A stretch of 64,000 nt of DNA. It comes from Streptomyces nigrescens. Lineage in GTDB: Bacteria; Actinomycetota; Actinomycetes; Streptomycetales; Streptomycetaceae. The translations under genes and the position numbers were made by a program. Under the pieces are notes generated by a model that saw only the letters and a list, made by a program, of their open reading frames with translations, had not been told where the DNA came from and ran no database searches. The DNA is taken from contig AP026073.1 of NCBI GenBank assembly GCA_024349765.1, positions 3,596,001-3,660,000 of the forward strand, written 5' to 3'. Shown here piece by piece: positions 61,450-64,000 of the stretch; within the stretch, counting starts at the first letter, position 1; every line of letters begins with the position of its first letter.

Positions 61450-61618
61450 TGGTCCACATGCGCGGACGCCGGGCCGAGAGCAGGCGCAGGGCCCGATTTG
61501 CCTGAAGGTCTTCGCGGAGAAGATCAGCGGCAAGCGGGCCGGGACCTCCTGGAAAGGTAGGGAACCGCCCGGCCGCAGGCAGTGGTGGTGCTGGTTGCCC
61601 GCGGCCGTGCAGTGGGAC

Positions 61619-62044
61619 TCAGCGGACGTTCACCTTCACCGGGCCAGAGGTCCTCTCGCGTACGGGGTGGTGGTCGTTCGGGCTGGTCAGGCCGTACACG
61701 ATCGCACGGTATTCGAGGATGCCGCGCTGCGTGGCCTTGACATGGGCGGTGGCTTTCGCCTCGGTGCCCGTGTCGACCACGGCGCCGCAGGTCACCCGGT
61801 GCCAGGCCTTCCCGGCGCTGCGGCCCTCCAGGCATATCTGCAGATAGCTGGCCGCATCGTCGTCCCCGTGCGCCGTGACCGTGAAGGTCTTGCCGACATT
61901 CGCCGTGTGCGGCGCCGTGATGTCCACACTGCCCTTGGCGAACGCCGGCACGGCGGCCAGAGTCACTGAGGCCAGACCCAGCGCCCCGACCACGGCCACC
62001 CGGCCGCCCCGCGCCTTCAACCCGGTCTTCTTCGTCCTGGTCAT
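61619..62044 (-). CDS. Small secreted protein
   Basis: A 141-residue protein with a clear Sec signal peptide: basic MTRTKKTGLKARGGRVAV, a hydrophobic core ALGLASVTLAAVPA, and an AFA-type cleavage site before KGSVDIT. The mature part of about 104 residues is beta-rich (DITAPHTANVGKTFTVTAHG, then ILEYRAIVYGL) and holds a pair of cysteines (QICLEG, VTCGAV) that may form a disulfide. It resembles an Ig-like secreted domain; no known function. GGGAGG precedes ATG 62044, with a strong hairpin just upstream. Confidence 0.8.
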   Translation of the reverse strand: MTRTKKTGLKARGGRVAVVGALGLASVTLAAVPAFAKGSVDITAPHTANVGKTFTVTAHGDDDAASYLQICLEGRSAGKAWHRVTCGAVVDTGTEAKATAHVKATQRGILEYRAIVYGLTSPNDHHPVRERTSGPVKVNVR

Positions 62045-62057
62045 GGAATTTCCTCCC

Positions 62058-62086
62058 GTGGGTCTCCCTCACATGGGGAGACCCAC
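62058..62086 (-). promoter_or_regulatory. 5'-leader hairpin next to the ribosome-binding site
   Basis: An 11-bp perfect stem (62058-62068 GTGGGTCTCCC with 62076-62086) with a 7-base loop abuts the minus-strand GGGAGG site (62052-62057). A second 7-bp hairpin (62096-62114) lies 10 bases further upstream. The stem could stabilise the mRNA or hide the ribosome site. Remaining bases to 62432 show no gene. Confidence 0.6.
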
Positions 62087-62432
62087 CTCTTCGCGAAGGC
62101 GCCCAGTGCGCCTTGCTGATTACCCAGATGAGCCGGCCACCCCGCCCGTTGTGCCCCTTTCGTCGCCGTTACGAATCCATGACAAAGACTGCCAACCACG
62201 CCTGACCCACCATCAGTAGGCAGAGAGCACGAAGTCCGGCCATCTCCCCTCAAGGGACCGGGCCTTGTGAGCGCCGGACCGGGCGGCGAGCGGCCGACAG
62301 GGGGTGCCTCTCTCGCAGCGGGTACGTGGCCCCGCTTGTCGTGCCGGGTCGCGACGGCCCGGGAGTCTCAGGCAACGATCTGACTGGAGTACCAGGGCCT
62401 GTCCGCAAAGTGGTTGGCGCGTTGGTCTGTTC

Positions 62433-62773
62433 GTGGTGCGTCGTCACGAGCTGACCGATCAGGCGCGGGCGGTAAGCGAGCCGTCGCCGACTCCGCCGCG
62501 GAAGGGCCGGCCGGTCCGCGACCGCCGGCAGGTGGTCAACCGCATTCTGCGGAAGCCAGTCTGCGGCCGGGGCTTGAAAACGGGGAAGTCCTGGCCCGGT
62601 GAGGCGAAAACCGGTGTCGGCTCGACCGGGCGGCCGCACCGGCATCGCAATGTCGTCGATGCTGCTTCAACCGGCCCAGGCACAACAAGGCCCTGGCAAC
62701 TCGGTACGACAAAGGCGCCCGGCGCTACGGATCCCTGGTCACCCCCGCCTGCCTCAGACTCTGGCTGACCTGA
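62433..62773 (+). pseudogene. IS5-family transposase remnant
   Basis: The first part reads VRRHELTDQARAVSEPSPTP, then GRPVRDRRQVVNRILRKP, matching the N-terminus of IS5-group transposases (RHELTDAEWERIAPLLP...HRQVVNAILW). In another frame near its end is ATRYDKGARRYGSLVTPACL, then RLWLT, matching the C-terminus (ATRYDK..). The DDE core is lost and the two parts are out of frame. Confidence 0.6.
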
Positions 62774-62808
62774 CGGCGGTTGTGGTGGGGCCAACGGGCA
62801 GTGACGCG

Positions 62809-63456
62809 TCAGGCGGTGGCGTAGTCGGACAGGGCGGGCTCCAGCAGGTTGAAGGCTTGGTTGGATTCGGCAGCGATGATGCGAGCGATCTCGTCGTCGG
62901 GGTGGCCGGCGAGGGTGAGCGCCTGGATGCGGTGGAACAGCACGCGGTGGACGGTCCCCAGCAGACCGGCGGCGGTCTGGACGGTGATGTCGTCGGGGTC
63001 GGCGTCAGTGGCCTCGGCGAGTGCCTGGGTCAGGTGCTGTTCGCGCTGCTCGTGCAGGCCGTGCAGGCAGTTGGTCAGGGTGGAGCTGTCCGCGACCATG
63101 CGAGCGAACTCCTGGCCGGAGAACCCGGCGACCGAGTCCTGGGCGGCCACGGCGTCGGCGAACGCGCGGCGCAGTGCGGCCAGCGCTGATTCGCCCGGGT
63201 GCCGGGCGGCAACGGTGTGGGCCAGGGAGGTGGCGAACTCCTCCTGGTGGTCCAAGGCCAGGTCTTCTTTGCGGGCGAAGTAGTTGGTGACGGTCTTCTT
63301 GGCGACGCGGGCGGCGGCGGCGATTTCGGCGATGGTCGTCTGCTCGAAACCCTGGGTGATGAACAGCCGGGTGGCGTGGTCGGAGATGAGCTGCCGGGTC
63401 TCCTGCTTCTTCGCCTCGCGCAGTCCGGTAGCCGGGGCGGGCGCCTGAGTAGCCAT
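62809..63456 (-). CDS. TetR-family transcriptional regulator
   Basis: A 215-residue TetR regulator. The N-terminal HTH reads TRQLISDHATRLFITQGFEQ, then TTIAEIAAAARVAKKTVTNY and FARKEDLA, an actinobacterial TetR signature. The helical C-terminal domain is a ligand pocket of unknown specificity. It is divergent from the VOC gene at 63785 and probably regulates it. An inverted repeat TTTAC-N7-GTAAA (63516-63532) lies in the gap. Confidence 0.92.
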   Translation of the reverse strand: MATQAPAPATGLREAKKQETRQLISDHATRLFITQGFEQTTIAEIAAAARVAKKTVTNYFARKEDLALDHQEEFATSLAHTVAARHPGESALAALRRAFADAVAAQDSVAGFSGQEFARMVADSSTLTNCLHGLHEQREQHLTQALAEATDADPDDITVQTAAGLLGTVHRVLFHRIQALTLAGHPDDEIARIIAAESNQAFNLLEPALSDYATA

Positions 63457-63784
63457 GACGCAATCTTACCCCCATGGCATCTTTATGTTGACGCCCTTGG
63501 AGGTCCTGGGCTAACTTTACCTCCGTCGTAAATTTACACTGAGGGAACGCGGGCATGAGGGGGGGGACGCCGTCGGCGCGCAAGCGCACCCATAACCTCG
63601 CCGACCCCGCGGACGAGTCCTCCCTCCGCCTCGGCTCAGCAGCCCGCGCAGTTCCCTCGCGGCGCCGAGCAGCGGCGCCCGACTTCCGACCACAGCATCC
63701 GCGTGCGGCAGCAAGTGCGAGGCGTCCGCGCCCTGCCTCGCCGTCGCTACCGACCACCGCCCCAGCGCACCCAGGGAGACCCCC
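63457..63784. promoter_or_regulatory. Divergent TetR/VOC intergenic region with operator candidate
   Basis: About 330 bases. TTTAC (63516-63520) and GTAAA (63528-63532) form an inverted repeat of TetR-operator type 60 bases upstream of the TetR start. A nearby AATTTACA gives a further half-site. No gene is supported in the rest. Confidence 0.5.
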
Positions 63785-64000
63785 GTGCAGTTCACCGCCT
63801 CCACCGTCTCGCTGACCGTTGATGACGTCGCCGCCTCCCAGGCGTTCTTCACCACCCACCTGGACTACACCGTCCAGCAGGCCGCCGACGGATTCGCCTC
63901 CCTGTCACGTCCCGACGCCGTCGATGTCGTTCTGCTCGTCCGCGGCATCCAGGTGCTGCCGCCCGAGCAGCGTGACCGGCACGCCGACGGCCTGATCCTG
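63785..64000 (+). CDS. VOC-superfamily protein, N-terminal part (cut by window end)
   Basis: The first 72 residues of a glyoxalase-like protein: STVSLTVDDVAASQAFFTTH, then YTVQQAADGFASLSRPDAVD and VVLLVRGIQVLPPEQ. This is one beta-alpha-beta-beta-beta module; the second lies beyond the window. GTG 63785 follows AGGGAG. Probably controlled by the divergent TetR regulator. Confidence 0.8.
   Translation, partial: MQFTASTVSLTVDDVAASQAFFTTHLDYTVQQAADGFASLSRPDAVDVVLLVRGIQVLPPEQRDRHADGLIL

Noticed and set aside
1-64000. tRNA, rRNA, prophage structural genes and CRISPR arrays
   Set aside because: None was recognised by reading. A covariance-model search would be decisive for small RNAs and tRNAs.

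Overview
The window is high-GC DNA with dense, tightly packed genes, frequent GTG starts, GTGA/ATGA stop-start overlaps and gene families typical of Streptomyces or a close actinobacterial relative. It looks like accessory, chromosome-arm DNA. No rRNA, tRNA or core housekeeping operon was seen. There are many regulators next to single enzymes, and a scatter of decayed genes: three insertion-sequence transposase remnants, a broken amino-acid permease, and fragments of an S53 protease, a lactamase-fold hydrolase and a hydroxyacyl-CoA dehydrogenase.

Layout. 1-5.8 kb: end of a flavin amine oxidase, then two divergent hemopexin-repeat genes (one fused to a phage-tail-type lysozyme domain), a CbrC-like protein, a HAD phosphatase and an internally deleted IS5 transposase. 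5.7-11.3 kb: a TIM-barrel glycosidase-like protein, a regulator with an IS30-like HTH, a PadR/DUF1048/DUF1048 operon, an amino-acid permease and decayed fragments. 11.3-15.2 kb: an NB-ARC/TPR protein with a small partner, and a CadD-like transporter. 15.4-20.3 kb: a PucR regulator, a diaminopimelate-decarboxylase-like enzyme, then three consecutive broken genes.

20.4-35.2 kb is the most interesting part. A Zur-like box (21971-21985) lies between a secreted alpha/beta-hydrolase gene and a ten-gene operon (22074-33459). The operon encodes an ATP-grasp ligase, a protein resembling the DUF364/DUF4213 heavy-metal-chelation family, a cysteine-synthase-like PLP enzyme, an enolase-superfamily dipeptide epimerase, an MFS transporter, a SAM methyltransferase, and a complete SBP_bac_5-type ABC importer (lipoprotein, two permeases, fused double ATPase). 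Directly beyond it, convergent, are a CobW-type GTPase and a cysteine-free L32 ribosomal protein behind a second Zur-like box (35138-35152). Make, export and re-import modules together, flanked by zinc-sparing genes, suggest a small-molecule metallophore pathway, most likely for zinc. Its layout parallels the staphylopine Cnt system but the biosynthetic enzymes differ.

35.2-53.4 kb holds an aldo/keto reductase, three methyltransferase or VOC-type genes, a three-gene neighbourhood with a cytosolic zincin, a small RHH regulator/VOC operon with a palindromic operator, two DinB-like proteins, a redox-signalling operon (receiver-thioredoxin-reductase fusion, cNMP-domain histidine kinase, UBP zinc finger), an AraC/NmrA divergent pair, and an FGE-like/SUKH overlapping pair. 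53.7-64 kb: a DyP peroxidase, an FAD monooxygenase, an isochorismatase/PadR divergent pair, a second IS30-HTH regulator next to a DUF4097 protein, a serine hydrolase, a small secreted protein with a 5' hairpin, an IS5 remnant, and a TetR regulator divergent from a VOC protein cut by the window end.
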